A DNA stretch of 48,143 nt, taken from positions 1-48,143 of the forward strand of contig NZ_JADEXY010000012.1 of assembly GCF_015206885.1 (NCBI RefSeq), read 5' to 3'. This document shows, piece after piece, positions 16,391 to 25,043 of this stretch (positions within the stretch are counted from its first letter, which is position 1; every line of letters begins with the position of its first letter). A program made the position numbers and the translations under genes. The notes beneath the pieces were generated by a model. The model had not been told where the DNA came from and ran no database searches. It saw only the letters and a list, made by a program, of their open reading frames with translations. Source of the DNA: Microcystis aeruginosa LEGE 91341. GTDB lineage: Bacteria; Cyanobacteriota; Cyanobacteriia; Cyanobacteriales; Microcystaceae.

Positions 16391-16419
16391 ATAAGTCACC
16401 TCCGAAGTTTTCTTAACGC

Positions 16420-16441
16420 TAGAGATGTTGGTTTGTCTCTA
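16420..16441 (-). promoter_or_regulatory. Leader hairpin upstream of the small heat-shock gene
   Basis: TAGAGA and TCTCTA form a perfect six-pair stem with a 10-base loop, about 30 bases upstream of the start codon and immediately before the ribosome-binding region. Synechocystis hsp17 is controlled by a short RNA thermometer in its leader. This hairpin does not itself cover the GGAGG, so a thermometer role is only a possibility. Confidence 0.35.
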
Positions 16442-16563
16442 CACTTTTAGGATAGATAAAAGATTCTCTTACCGGGGTAGGGTTTTCGGTATTGAGTTTT
16501 TCCAGATTCCCGTACTATCTCCTATACTAGGGTCTGCTGAAAAAGTTTTTCCTGGGGAAGTGG

Positions 16564-16816
16564 GAATTATAAATTATGAATTATGAATTATGAATTATGA
16601 ATTATGAATTGGGAATTATAAATTATGAATTGGGGAGTGGTAAGTGAGAAGACCACTTCGTGCGCGACGTTCGGACATTCGGCGAAGACTTCGGCGTGAG
16701 CTCAGTCGAACGCTTAGTCGAGCGGACGGTGGGACTGTCGAACCGTTGCTGGGGGAAGTGGGGGTTTTCTCAGTGAACTGATAACTGATAACTGATAACT
16801 GATAACTGATAACTGA
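16564..16816. repeat. Two heptamer repeat tracts flanking a G/C-rich segment
   Basis: From 16564 to 16632 the unit ATTATGA/ATTATAA is repeated about seven times. From 16776 to 16816 the unit TGATAAC is repeated five times, the reverse complement of the repeat at 13921. Between them lies a segment with CGAAGACTTCGG and CTTAGTCGAGCGG palindromic pieces. No coding potential was found across 16442-16852. Confidence 0.8.
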
Positions 16817-16852
16817 CTCTACCAACAAACTTATTCAGCAAACCCTAATTAT

Positions 16853-18226
16853 CTACTGATGAATAATTAAACTTTCTAAACTGGTTTGTAAATCTTGGGT
16901 TAATTGTGCTACGGCCGAGCGTTGATCGCTTTTATAATCAGCATAGCGCTCGGATACAGAAATAGGTTTACCGATAGTTATTATCGCTTTTTGTTGACCA
17001 ATTTGGGGACGAAAAAAGGGATTACCTCCCTTAATTCTTGTCACTAAATCCCAGAGTAATAAAATTGTCTCGGCAAATCTTTCTACGGTGGGTTTTTCCT
17101 TGACATAATAACCAGTTACTGAGACGAAACTTTCGACAATTCTCATGTGCCACATTTTTAAATTAGCTTCATCAGCAAGGCGATCAGCTAATCCTAATTC
17201 AAGGGGAGAAATAGAATGAGTGGGTTTTAATTCTTCCCGATAAATGCGTTCCCATCCTGCTTGTTCCAAACGACGACAGCGATCGATCACATTACCATTA
17301 GGAGAAATATTAAAATACTTTTCTGCGGTTTGTAGGGCCACATCTAATAAATTGGCTAAACGTTTGGCTAGGGTTTCGTTTGGATCATCACCATTGGCAG
17401 GCACTACCGGCAAAGATTGATAGTAGAAATCTCGATAAAAATCCTCCATTAAGGATAATAATCTTTCTCCTAAACGAAAAAGACGCTCGTATAAAACCTT
17501 TTCTTCTAGGGATGAATTTGGGATTGATTCTAAACCGCTATCGGTTTCTAAATTAGTTAAAATTCGCTCGATTTCTTGCCACACTGGAGTCAGATAAAAA
17601 TACTGAATACCAATGGGTAAAATAATTACTTCCTGCTGCTGTTTAGCTTTTCTGACATCATCCACCCCCCAAAAAGCCAATTGAGAAATACCCGGTTCAA
17701 TAGCACTGACAAGCTCATTATGTCCGTTAGTTGCCCCTTCCGGAGCGGCGGCTAAAGGATAATTTCCTTCTAATAATAAACGACGAGCCGAACGCAATCC
17801 AATTAAATCGGCTTTTCCCCGTTGAATTGGTGTGCCACCTAACTTAGAATATAACCATCCTACCCTTTCTCCCGCCCATAAAGGAATCCCTCGATCGTAC
17901 ATAAAATGAGCGTGAATTGGATTGTTTAATTTTATTCCTAACTCTTGGGCTTTTTTGGGTACTAATTTCCACAAAAGATAGGCCATACAGTAGGGATCGT
18001 TAATACTGGGATGACGAAAAGCAAGCAGTAAACGGACTTTTTTCTCTTGACTTTTTTGATAAAATGTGATTAAAGTTTCTAGATTAGCAGCGGAAATTTC
18101 TCTTAAGTTGGTTTGAGTTTGTAACCAGAGAGGTAAAAAGATTTGACATCCCTTTAAAAGCAGGGGATTAAGGTCAGGGGTGATAAATTCGAGGGGGGGT
18201 TGCGCGCCCAAAGATAGATTAGACAT
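16853..18226 (-). CDS. PlsC-like 1-acyl-glycerol-phosphate acyltransferase
   Basis: This 457-residue protein has the acyltransferase motif I as RHPSINDPYC (HX4D) and motif III as AAPEGATNGHNE, with an intermediate YDRGIPLWAG-IQRGKAD region. These match glycerolipid acyltransferases acting at the membrane surface. It is longer than plain PlsC (about 240 residues). The C-terminal 200 residues are helical and unassigned, a pattern seen in cyanobacterial homologues. Substrate and product are inferred from the family. It is a single gene flanked by repeat tracts. Confidence 0.88.
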   Translation of the reverse strand: MSNLSLGAQPPLEFITPDLNPLLLKGCQIFLPLWLQTQTNLREISAANLETLITFYQKSQEKKVRLLLAFRHPSINDPYCMAYLLWKLVPKKAQELGIKLNNPIHAHFMYDRGIPLWAGERVGWLYSKLGGTPIQRGKADLIGLRSARRLLLEGNYPLAAAPEGATNGHNELVSAIEPGISQLAFWGVDDVRKAKQQQEVIILPIGIQYFYLTPVWQEIERILTNLETDSGLESIPNSSLEEKVLYERLFRLGERLLSLMEDFYRDFYYQSLPVVPANGDDPNETLAKRLANLLDVALQTAEKYFNISPNGNVIDRCRRLEQAGWERIYREELKPTHSISPLELGLADRLADEANLKMWHMRIVESFVSVTGYYVKEKPTVERFAETILLLWDLVTRIKGGNPFFRPQIGQQKAIITIGKPISVSERYADYKSDQRSAVAQLTQDLQTSLESLIIHQ

Positions 18227-18261
18227 ATAAGTAGTCGTGCCAAATAAATTTCCTAGTTGAG

Positions 18262-18318
18262 ACAGTTATCAGTTATCAGATTTCAGTTTTCAGTTCACTG
18301 TTTACTGTTCACTGTTTA
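18262..18318. repeat. CAGTTAT-type repeat tract
   Basis: Two copies of AGTTATC are followed by CAGATTTCAGTTTTCAG and two CACTGTTTACTGTT-like pieces. It belongs to the same family as the tract at 13921, in the same orientation. The rest of 18227-18514 shows nothing else. Confidence 0.7.
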
Positions 18319-18514
18319 AGAAAGAATCCAAGAAAACTCTGATCAATAATTACTCACTGGTCAAAAGGTAATCACAGCAGCAAACAGGTGTGGAGCTAGA
18401 TTTCAAATACACTGGGATTACAGGCTCCCTCAATCGTGAAAGGAGAAATTAACCGACTTTGAGCGAGGAGGAACACCAGTAGTTTACCTCCTCACCTAAA
18501 CAAATACAGCTATA

Positions 18515-19366
18515 CTATAGCTCTATCCCCATTTCTCGCAAACGAGCCGCCAGTTGTTGAGAACGCTGTCTTTCCGCTTCCAGAGCTTGCTGAGTAGCAT
18601 TTAATTGCTCCTGGGCTGCAGCCGCTTGCTCCTGTGCTGCAGCCGCCTGCTCCTGGGCTGCCGCCGCTTGTTCCTGAGCCGCAGCCGCTTGTTCCTGGGC
18701 TGCTTCTTCTGGCAAGGGGATTAAATTGCCTTCTGGGTCATAAAATCTTGCCCAAATTGCCGTTTCTCGGTCAATAGTGCCTTCCCAAGTTCCCAACCAA
18801 TAGCCTAAAGTTTCGCACCATAACCAGCCGCGCTCGTTTCGTTCTAAAGAATGGTAACGTTGGTCGGCCCCTAAATGCCATCCTTGTAAAGAATTGGCAT
18901 CAAAAGGATCGTAGATGAAATAATCTGGCGTGCGGAAGGTTCCCTCATAAATGGCTTTTTTTCGCACTTTATCAGTCCTAGCGGTACTAGGAGAGGTTAA
19001 TTCCACGATAACATCAGGATAGCGTCCCTCTTCTTCCCAAATTACCCAACCCTGTCGCTCTCTCGTGCCATCGACATTGAGGACGGCGAAGAAATCTGGC
19101 CCGCGAAAATCGCGATTTTTTGCTTGTTCGCGGCTGAAATAAATAAACATATTGCCACCCGTGTAGAAGTCGTCTCGTTCGCCGTAACCCTGCTGTAGGG
19201 AACGAATCAAGACATTCATGGCAATGCGGTGTCGGTTGCTTTCCAAGGGTTCACCATCATCAAAAATTAAGTCTGTGGGGGGTGGGGGGGGTTCCCAGAA
19301 GTCCTCGAAATCTTCTTCTATCAGTGCCGGAGAGGTGGCAGTTTCGTCGCTTTTGGCAATCGTCAT
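18515..19366 (-). CDS. Uma2 family putative endonuclease with repeat tail
   Basis: This 283-residue protein has a PD-(D/E)XK-like Uma2/DUF820 core at about 40-215, seen as PDVIVELTSPSTARTDKVRKK and YFIYDPF. The C-terminal 65 residues are a coiled coil of about four AAAAQEQ heptads followed by QALEAERQRSQQLAARLREMG. Uma2 genes are very abundant in cyanobacteria and their function is not established. The heptads are encoded by near-identical 21-base repeats that could expand or shrink, so length may vary between strains. Confidence 0.9.
   Translation of the reverse strand: MTIAKSDETATSPALIEEDFEDFWEPPPPPTDLIFDDGEPLESNRHRIAMNVLIRSLQQGYGERDDFYTGGNMFIYFSREQAKNRDFRGPDFFAVLNVDGTRERQGWVIWEEEGRYPDVIVELTSPSTARTDKVRKKAIYEGTFRTPDYFIYDPFDANSLQGWHLGADQRYHSLERNERGWLWCETLGYWLGTWEGTIDRETAIWARFYDPEGNLIPLPEEAAQEQAAAAQEQAAAAQEQAAAAQEQAAAAQEQLNATQQALEAERQRSQQLAARLREMGIEL
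18606..18705. repeat. 21-bp repeats inside the Uma2 gene
   Basis: About four and a half copies of a 21-base unit, each encoding Ala/Gln/Glu heptads. They differ at third positions (GCTGCAGCCGC versus GCCGCAGCCGC), so the array is not brand new. Confidence 0.85.
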
Positions 19367-19551
19367 TTTTTCGGCCTCTCTAGGTGGGAGTATCCATATT
19401 TTTGCTGATTATTGCTCCTATGTTACATCAGAATTTAGGAGTGAGGAGATAGATTTTAGAAGTTGAGAAAATTATCTTCGCTTAATAATGACCAAAATTT
19501 TTCTTCTGGGTGCGTTACATTGGGCTAACAGACCCGACTAATATCCTTAAG

Positions 19552-20460
19552 CTAACTAAAAAACTTGGCTTTATCTTTAACTAATTTTGTCCCGATTCCG
19601 GCGGCAATCACTTCGGAGAGAATGCTAATTAAACGATAGATAGCAACGGTGACAAGTACGTTAGCGGCGGGGAATTTTTCTGTGTCTAAAAGTGCGATCG
19701 CTGTGGCTTCAAAAACTCCTAATCCTCCCGGCGCTCCGGGGACAACTAAACCCAATAACCAGGCAAAACTAAAGGTTCCTAAGAGGGGTAAAATCTGAGC
19801 GGGGGTAATCATTTTTAATACCATCCCAGCTAAAATAAAACCCGCACCGCGCCACAATAAAAATCCAGTTTCACCCAAGAGGGGAACGAGAGGATATTTA
19901 GTTAGATAAACAGGTTCTTGAGCAATCTTTTTCTTTTGGCTAAGGATTTTGAGAGGATAATTTAAAAATTTGGGATGAATGCCGATTAAAATTAATCCTA
20001 AAACTAATATCTGTATCCCTAGACTTGAGCTAGATTTCATCCAACCCAAACCACTACCAATAACTGCTATGGCTAAGGCTGCACAAACCAGTAGCAAAAG
20101 TTCTAATAAAACGCTTAAACTAGCGGTTCCCCAATTACTTCCTGCTTTATTAATTGCCACAATGCGAGCATAAAAGTGTCCGATATTACCGGGTAGGTAT
20201 TTTCCTAAATTGGTAATCATATAGATCCCAATTCCTGCGGAGGTTTTAATCGGCTGTTGATAGCTTTTGAGTATCCATGTCCACACCCATCCTGCCCAAA
20301 TTTGAGCGATAACTGTGGTTATAAGTGCCAAGAAAAGAAATAACCAACCGTGATTTTCAATTCTAACTGAGGTAACGTTATCCCAGTTATTTTTAAGATT
20401 GCTGAGAACAAAAAATAAGGTTCCGCCAATAATCAGCCAACGTAGAAACTTTTTCAGCAT
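19552..20460 (-). CDS. UPF0104/lysylphosphatidylglycerol synthase-like membrane protein
   Basis: This 302-residue polytopic membrane protein has about eight hydrophobic segments, the motif NLGKYLPGNIGHFYARIVA and the late VPGAPGGLGVFEATAIALL. Both are hallmarks of the UPF0104 family related to the MprF flippase domain. Function is unproven; lipid or glycolipid transfer is usually suggested. The longest open frame begins inside the upstream DUF29 gene. The ATG at 20460, preceded by AAAGGA at 9 bases, is the more likely start. It follows four DUF29 genes on the same strand and may be co-transcribed with them. Confidence 0.88.
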   Translation of the reverse strand: MLKKFLRWLIIGGTLFFVLSNLKNNWDNVTSVRIENHGWLFLFLALITTVIAQIWAGWVWTWILKSYQQPIKTSAGIGIYMITNLGKYLPGNIGHFYARIVAINKAGSNWGTASLSVLLELLLLVCAALAIAVIGSGLGWMKSSSSLGIQILVLGLILIGIHPKFLNYPLKILSQKKKIAQEPVYLTKYPLVPLLGETGFLLWRGAGFILAGMVLKMITPAQILPLLGTFSFAWLLGLVVPGAPGGLGVFEATAIALLDTEKFPAANVLVTVAIYRLISILSEVIAAGIGTKLVKDKAKFFS

Positions 20461-20473
20461 TTCGTTTTTTCCT

Positions 20474-20932
20474 TTATTCATTTTCTGGAGGAAACCAATC
20501 GAGATCAAGGAGATTTTCTAAACTGTAGGGACATTCCCCAGGGAAACTAACTTGATTATCGGTTTTTTCTCTAACATAATTTAAGGCTTTCTGATAAATG
20601 CGAGGTAATTCTTGAGTGAGATAATTGCGGAGATTAGTAGTTAAATAAGTATCGATCTGGTTTTTGAAATTGACAATTTCTGAGCGCCAATGACTACGAT
20701 TATATTTTCTCTTGACTGTCCAAAATTGTAGCAGTAAAAAATGTCTAATAATTTGCTCTAATAAACTAGCAACACGAAACTTTTTCTCGTTTCCCAAGTC
20801 TTCTAACTCCTCGATTAAGTTTTCTAAGTCTAAAGCTTCATATCTTTTATTCTTCAACAGTTCTATAGTTTCCTCTAACCAGAGGGAATCATCAATCTCG
20901 TAGAGAGTTTTTAAGTCGGGAATAACAGTCAT
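20474..20932 (-). CDS. DUF29 family protein, copy 1 of four
   Basis: A 152-residue DUF29 protein. It opens with DLKTLYEIDDSLWLEETIELL, continues ALDLENLIEELEDLGNEKKFRVASLLEQIIRHFLLLQFW, and ends SLENLLDLDWFPPENE. The predicted fold is all helical and cytoplasmic; function is unknown, though DUF29 is common in cyanobacteria and sometimes linked to toxin-antitoxin-like gene turnover. It overlaps copy 2 by 4 bases (ATGA), so they are translationally coupled. Confidence 0.9.
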   Translation of the reverse strand: MTVIPDLKTLYEIDDSLWLEETIELLKNKRYEALDLENLIEELEDLGNEKKFRVASLLEQIIRHFLLLQFWTVKRKYNRSHWRSEIVNFKNQIDTYLTTNLRNYLTQELPRIYQKALNYVREKTDNQVSFPGECPYSLENLLDLDWFPPENE

Positions 20933-21399
20933 TTTTTATTTCCTTGATGATAAGATGGCAGCCAATTAGAATCGAGAAGTTCTTCTAAACTGTAGGGACA
21001 AGTATCGGGGAAAGTAACTTTGTTTTTTGTCTTTTTCCGCACAAAGAAAACTGCATCTTCATAAATATTAGTTAATTCATTTTGTAAATAATTACAGAGA
21101 TTAGTGGTTAAGCGTCTTTTTAGCTGAATTTGAAAGTTGACTATTTCTAACTCCCAGTGATCCTGATTATATGCTCTTTCCTCCGTCCAAAACTGTAGGA
21201 GTAAGAAATGTCTAATAATTTGCTCTAATAAACTAGCAACACGAAACTTTTTCTCGTTTCCCAAATCTTCTAACTCCTCGATTAAGTTTTCTAAATCTAA
21301 ATCTTCATATCTTTTATTCTTCAAGAGTTCGATGGTTTTTGCTAACCAGAGAGAATCATCAATTTCGTAGAGAGTTTTTAAGTCGGGAATAACAGTCAT
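20929..21399 (-). CDS. DUF29 family protein, copy 2
   Basis: A 156-residue paralogue whose first 70 residues are nearly identical to copy 1 (the NKRYEDLDLENL and SLLEQIIRHFLLLQFW parts). It diverges after EERAYNQDHWELEIV, with its own end NSLWP-like DSNWLPSYHQGNKK. Function is unknown. It is separated from copy 3 by 11 bases. Confidence 0.9.
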   Translation of the reverse strand: MTVIPDLKTLYEIDDSLWLAKTIELLKNKRYEDLDLENLIEELEDLGNEKKFRVASLLEQIIRHFLLLQFWTEERAYNQDHWELEIVNFQIQLKRRLTTNLCNYLQNELTNIYEDAVFFVRKKTKNKVTFPDTCPYSLEELLDSNWLPSYHQGNKK

Positions 21400-21410
21400 T
21401 TTTTATCTCC

Positions 21411-21866
21411 TTAATGATAAGATGGCAGCCAATTAGGATCGAGAAGTTCTGCTAAACTGTAGGGACAAGTATCGGGAAAGTTAACTTGATTGTTGGTCTT
21501 TTTTCTCACATAACGGAGTGCTTTCTGATAAATATTATTAAATTCTTGTTCTAAATATTTCCGTAAACTTGCCGTTAGGTAGGTATTTAATTGATCTTGA
21601 AAATTTACCAGTTCTGCTTGCCAATGAGCCTGATTATAATCTCTTTCCCTTGTCCAAAATTGTAATAATAAACAATGTCTAATAATTTGCTGTAAAAAAC
21701 TAGCAACACGAAACTTTTTTTCGTTTCCCAAGTCTTCTAACTCCTCGATTAAGTTTTCTAAGTCTAAAGCTTCATATCTTTTAATTTTCAAGAGTTCGAT
21801 TGTTTCTTCTAACCAAAGAGAATCATCAATTTCGTAGAGAGTTTTTAAGTCGAGAATAACAGTCAT
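21411..21866 (-). CDS. DUF29 family protein, copy 3
   Basis: A 151-residue paralogue that looks mosaic. Its first 50 residues follow copy 1 (KRYEALDLENL), while from ASFLQQIIRHCLLLQFW on it is almost identical to copy 4 (TRERDYNQAHWQAELV, then RYVRKKTNNQVNFPDTCP). This is what gene conversion or unequal crossing-over would give. Thirteen bases separate it from copy 4. Confidence 0.9.
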   Translation of the reverse strand: MTVILDLKTLYEIDDSLWLEETIELLKIKRYEALDLENLIEELEDLGNEKKFRVASFLQQIIRHCLLLQFWTRERDYNQAHWQAELVNFQDQLNTYLTASLRKYLEQEFNNIYQKALRYVRKKTNNQVNFPDTCPYSLAELLDPNWLPSYH

Positions 21867-21879
21867 TTTTTTATCTCCT

Positions 21880-22335
21880 TTATTCGTAAGGTGGTAGCCA
21901 ATTAGGATCGAGAAGTTCTGCTAAACTGTAGGGACAAGTATCGGGAAAGTTAACTTGATTGTTGGTCTTTTTTCTCACATAACGGAGTGCTTTCTGATAA
22001 ATATTATCAAATTCTTGTTCTAAATATTTCCGTAAACTTGCCGTTAGGTAGGTATTTAATTGATCTTGAAAATTTACCAGTTCTGCTTGCCAATGAGCCT
22101 GATTATAATCTCTTTCCCTTGTCCAAAATTGTAATAATAAACAATGTCTAATAATTTGCTGTAAAAAACTAGCAATACGAAACTTTTTTTCGTTTCCCAA
22201 GTCTTCTAACTCCTCGATTAAATTGTCTAAATCTAAAGCGTCAAAATTTTTAGCCTTGAGCAGTTCTATAGTTTCTTCTAACCAAAGAGAATCATCAATT
22301 TCGTAGAGAGTTTTTAAGTCGGGAATAATAGTCAT
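21880..22335 (-). CDS. DUF29 family protein, copy 4
   Basis: A 151-residue paralogue and the first gene of the array in transcription order. It differs from the others near residues 28-36 (AKNFDALDLDNL) and shares the second half with copy 3. Function is unknown. About 60 bases upstream lies petL on the same strand. Confidence 0.9.
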   Translation of the reverse strand: MTIIPDLKTLYEIDDSLWLEETIELLKAKNFDALDLDNLIEELEDLGNEKKFRIASFLQQIIRHCLLLQFWTRERDYNQAHWQAELVNFQDQLNTYLTASLRKYLEQEFDNIYQKALRYVRKKTNNQVNFPDTCPYSLAELLDPNWLPPYE

Positions 22336-22398
22336 TTTTTATTTCCCCTAGAATGGGCAATAGTGACCAGTTAAACTGATCACTACAGCTTTTATATA

Positions 22399-22500
22399 CT
22401 AGATAATTTTAGCGGAGCGCAGACCGAAAAAGAGACCGAGGGCAATTCCGCTAAAAACGATCAGATAACCCGCTAAAGCGGCAACAGCTAACACAGACAT
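22399..22500 (-). CDS. petL: Cytochrome b6f complex subunit PetL
   Basis: This 33-residue single-span membrane protein is read from a minus-strand ATG at 22500. It has a hydrophobic helix GYLIVFSGIALGLFFGLR ending in the positive Ser-Ala-Lys-Ile-Ile tail, which matches the PetL pattern (GIA-GL-FGLRSAKI). PetL stabilises the dimeric b6f complex in thylakoid membranes. A GGGAG lies about 9 bases upstream. It follows radA on the same strand by 45 bases, with no other photosynthesis gene adjacent. Such short frames are easily missed by gene finders. Confidence 0.85.
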   Translation of the reverse strand: MSVLAVAALAGYLIVFSGIALGLFFGLRSAKII

Positions 22501-22545
22501 GGTGAAAATCTCCCAAGTAATTTAATCTTTTTTAGCATTGTACCG

Positions 22546-24072
22546 TTATTCTTGCCCTTCCCCTTCCTCGTCTTCCATATCTTCCCCAAAGCGCTGCTGG
22601 GGGGGAATTGCGGCGACAATTGCCTCGATTACCTTGCCGACTGGAACAATTTCTAAGCCCACATCTTCGGGATAAACTTGACCTCTGGGGACAATCGCCC
22701 GTTTAAAGCCCAATTTCGCCGCTTCTTTTAATCTTAGTTCCATTTGCGACACTAAGCGCACTTGTCCGCCTAATCCCACTTCCCCGATTAAGACTGTGCG
22801 CGGATCCACGACTCGATCGCGAAAACTGGCGACAACAGCGATCGCAACTCCCAAATCCGCCGCCGGTTCTTCCACTCCCAACCCTCCCGCGGAGGCAACA
22901 TAGGCATCTAATTTCGATAAAGGAATGCCGACGCGCTTTTCTAAAACGGCGAGAATTTGCTGTAATCGGTTGTATTCTATGCCAGTAGTCGATCTTCGAG
23001 GGGAAGCATAGCTGGTGGGGCTAACTAATGCCTGTAACTCCACCACAATCGGGCGTGTACCTTCACAGGCTACCACCGTCGCCGTACCCGGGGAAAATTC
23101 GTCGCGATTGCCTAAAAACAATTCTGAGGGGTTTTCCACTTCCACCAAACCGTGATCCACCATCTCGAAAATACCGATCTCGTGGGTTGCTCCAAAACGG
23201 TTTTTCACGGATCTTAAGAGACGATGGGAGGCATAGCGATCGCCTTCAAAATATAACACCGTATCGACCAAATGTTCCAAAACTCGCGGACCGGCAATCG
23301 CCCCTTCTTTAGTCACATGACCGACAATTAATAAAGTAATATTCTCCCGTTTTGCCACCTGCATCAAGGCGGAGGTACATTCGCGAACTTGGGCGACAGA
23401 TCCCGGCGCGGAAGTTAACGCCCCAAAATAAAGAGTTTGAATACTGTCAATTACCGCCACCTGTGGGCGTAGAGATTCTAATTCCCGCAAAATTTCCTCT
23501 AAATCGGTTTCTGGCAAAACGTAGAGATGATTATCGAGTTCTGCGGTTGATTCAGAGGCTTTTTTATCCTTGCCATTGCCGTTATTTTCCGACTCCACGG
23601 GAACCACTCCCACCCCCAAACGGGCAGCCCGCAGTTTAATCTGTTGTCCCGATTCTTCGGCGGAAACGTAGAGGATGCGCGGTAATCTTTGGGCGAGTTG
23701 GTTGGTAACTTGCAGTAAAAGCGTCGATTTGCCGATACCCGGATCGCCGCCGATTAGTACAAGAGAACCGGGGACGATGCCACCACCGAGAACGCGATCG
23801 AATTCGCCGTAACCGGAGGGAAAACGTTCCTGTTCATACTGGGTAATTTCCGAGAAGCGCACCGAGATGCGCGGTTGCGGGTTGCGTTGTCCTTTGCCGT
23901 TATTTGGGCGACTATTTTGCCATCCTGGGCGATTTACCGCCGGATTATTGCCACCAGCCATCACTTGTTCTTCTAGCGTCCCGTAGGTGTCACAACTGGG
24001 GCATTTTCCCAACCATTGGGGAGATTCCGCCCCACAAGCGCTACAGATATATATTGTTCGCGATTTCGCCAT
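22546..24072 (-). CDS. radA: DNA repair protein RadA/Sms
   Basis: This 508-residue ATPase helps branch migration in recombination repair. It has the N-terminal zinc finger CSACGAESPQWLGKCPSC, Walker A GGDPGIGKST, the RadA-specific KNRFG motif (SVKNRFGATHEIG) and the Lon-protease-like C-terminal domain without a catalytic Ser-Lys dyad. Between Walker A and the second part there is a polar insert (NNGNGKDKKASESTAE) specific to this lineage. It diverges from rpaB; about 230 bases separate them. Confidence 0.97.
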   Translation of the reverse strand: MAKSRTIYICSACGAESPQWLGKCPSCDTYGTLEEQVMAGGNNPAVNRPGWQNSRPNNGKGQRNPQPRISVRFSEITQYEQERFPSGYGEFDRVLGGGIVPGSLVLIGGDPGIGKSTLLLQVTNQLAQRLPRILYVSAEESGQQIKLRAARLGVGVVPVESENNGNGKDKKASESTAELDNHLYVLPETDLEEILRELESLRPQVAVIDSIQTLYFGALTSAPGSVAQVRECTSALMQVAKRENITLLIVGHVTKEGAIAGPRVLEHLVDTVLYFEGDRYASHRLLRSVKNRFGATHEIGIFEMVDHGLVEVENPSELFLGNRDEFSPGTATVVACEGTRPIVVELQALVSPTSYASPRRSTTGIEYNRLQQILAVLEKRVGIPLSKLDAYVASAGGLGVEEPAADLGVAIAVVASFRDRVVDPRTVLIGEVGLGGQVRLVSQMELRLKEAAKLGFKRAIVPRGQVYPEDVGLEIVPVGKVIEAIVAAIPPQQRFGEDMEDEEGEGQE

Positions 24073-24305
24073 GTTTTTTAAGAAAAGTTGAAGAAAAGCG
24101 GTTTGGGGATCAATTCTCTTGTCAAATTTGATTAAGTATGATAAGGGGGAAGGAAGACCCTAAAGTTATTGATAATTGTCATAAAAGAAATAAAATAGGA
24201 AATTCAGGCTTAATGATAACGGCCAAAGGATATTCTATAAACAGGAACGCTCGTTATTTAACTTTAAAATTCATCACACTATTTAACTAAGGAGTGTTAA
24301 TTCAG

Positions 24306-25034
24306 TTGGAGAACCAAAAGGAAAAAATTCTCGTTGTTGATGATGAAGCCAGCATCCGTCGTATCTTAGAGACTCGTTTGTCGATGATTGGTTATGAAGT
24401 CGTCACCGCCGCCGACGGCGAGGAAGCTTTAGAAACCTTCCGCACCGCTGAACCCGATTTAGTGGTTTTGGATGTGATGATGCCGAAATTAGACGGTTAC
24501 GGTGTCTGTCAGGAACTCCGCAAAGAATCGGATATTCCTATCATTATGTTAACCGCTTTGGGCGATGTGGCCGATCGAATTACCGGGCTAGAATTGGGCG
24601 CGGATGACTATGTAGTTAAACCTTTTTCTCCCAAAGAACTCGAGGCGCGGATTCGTTCGGTGTTGCGTCGGGTGGAGAAAAATGGTGCTCCGGGGATTCC
24701 TAGTTCCGGTGTGATTCATATTGGTTCCATTAAAATCGATACCAATAAACGCCAAGTTTATAAGGGGGATGAACGCATCCGTCTGACTGGTATGGAATTT
24801 AGTTTACTGGAATTATTGGTCAGTCGCTCGGGAGAAGCTTTTTCCCGCTCGGAAATCCTTCAGGAAGTTTGGGGTTATACCCCCGAACGTCATGTGGATA
24901 CGCGGGTGGTAGATGTGCATATTTCCCGTTTACGAGCCAAATTAGAAGATGATCCCAGTAATCCTGAGTTAATTCTCACCGCTAGAGGTACAGGCTATCT
25001 TTTCCAGCGGATTTTAGAACTAGACGAGGAATAG
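24306..25034 (+). CDS. rpaB: OmpR-type response regulator RpaB
   Basis: This 242-residue regulator of high-light and photosystem genes binds DNA as a dimer. The receiver domain has KILVVDDE, the phospho-acceptor Asp in LVVLDVMMPKLDG, and the conserved Thr and Lys (IIMLTALG, VVKPFSP). The winged-helix domain ends with DTRVVDVHISRLRAKL and RGTGYLF. The sequence is extremely close to what I recall for cyanobacterial RpaB, phosphorylated by NblS. The start is probably the unusual TTG at 24306: the open frame from GTG at 24294 lies on top of the AAGGAG, which is 11 bases from the TTG. Confidence 0.95.
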   Translation: MENQKEKILVVDDEASIRRILETRLSMIGYEVVTAADGEEALETFRTAEPDLVVLDVMMPKLDGYGVCQELRKESDIPIIMLTALGDVADRITGLELGADDYVVKPFSPKELEARIRSVLRRVEKNGAPGIPSSGVIHIGSIKIDTNKRQVYKGDERIRLTGMEFSLLELLVSRSGEAFSRSEILQEVWGYTPERHVDTRVVDVHISRLRAKLEDDPSNPELILTARGTGYLFQRILELDEE

Positions 25035-25043
25035 TTCTCAGCT

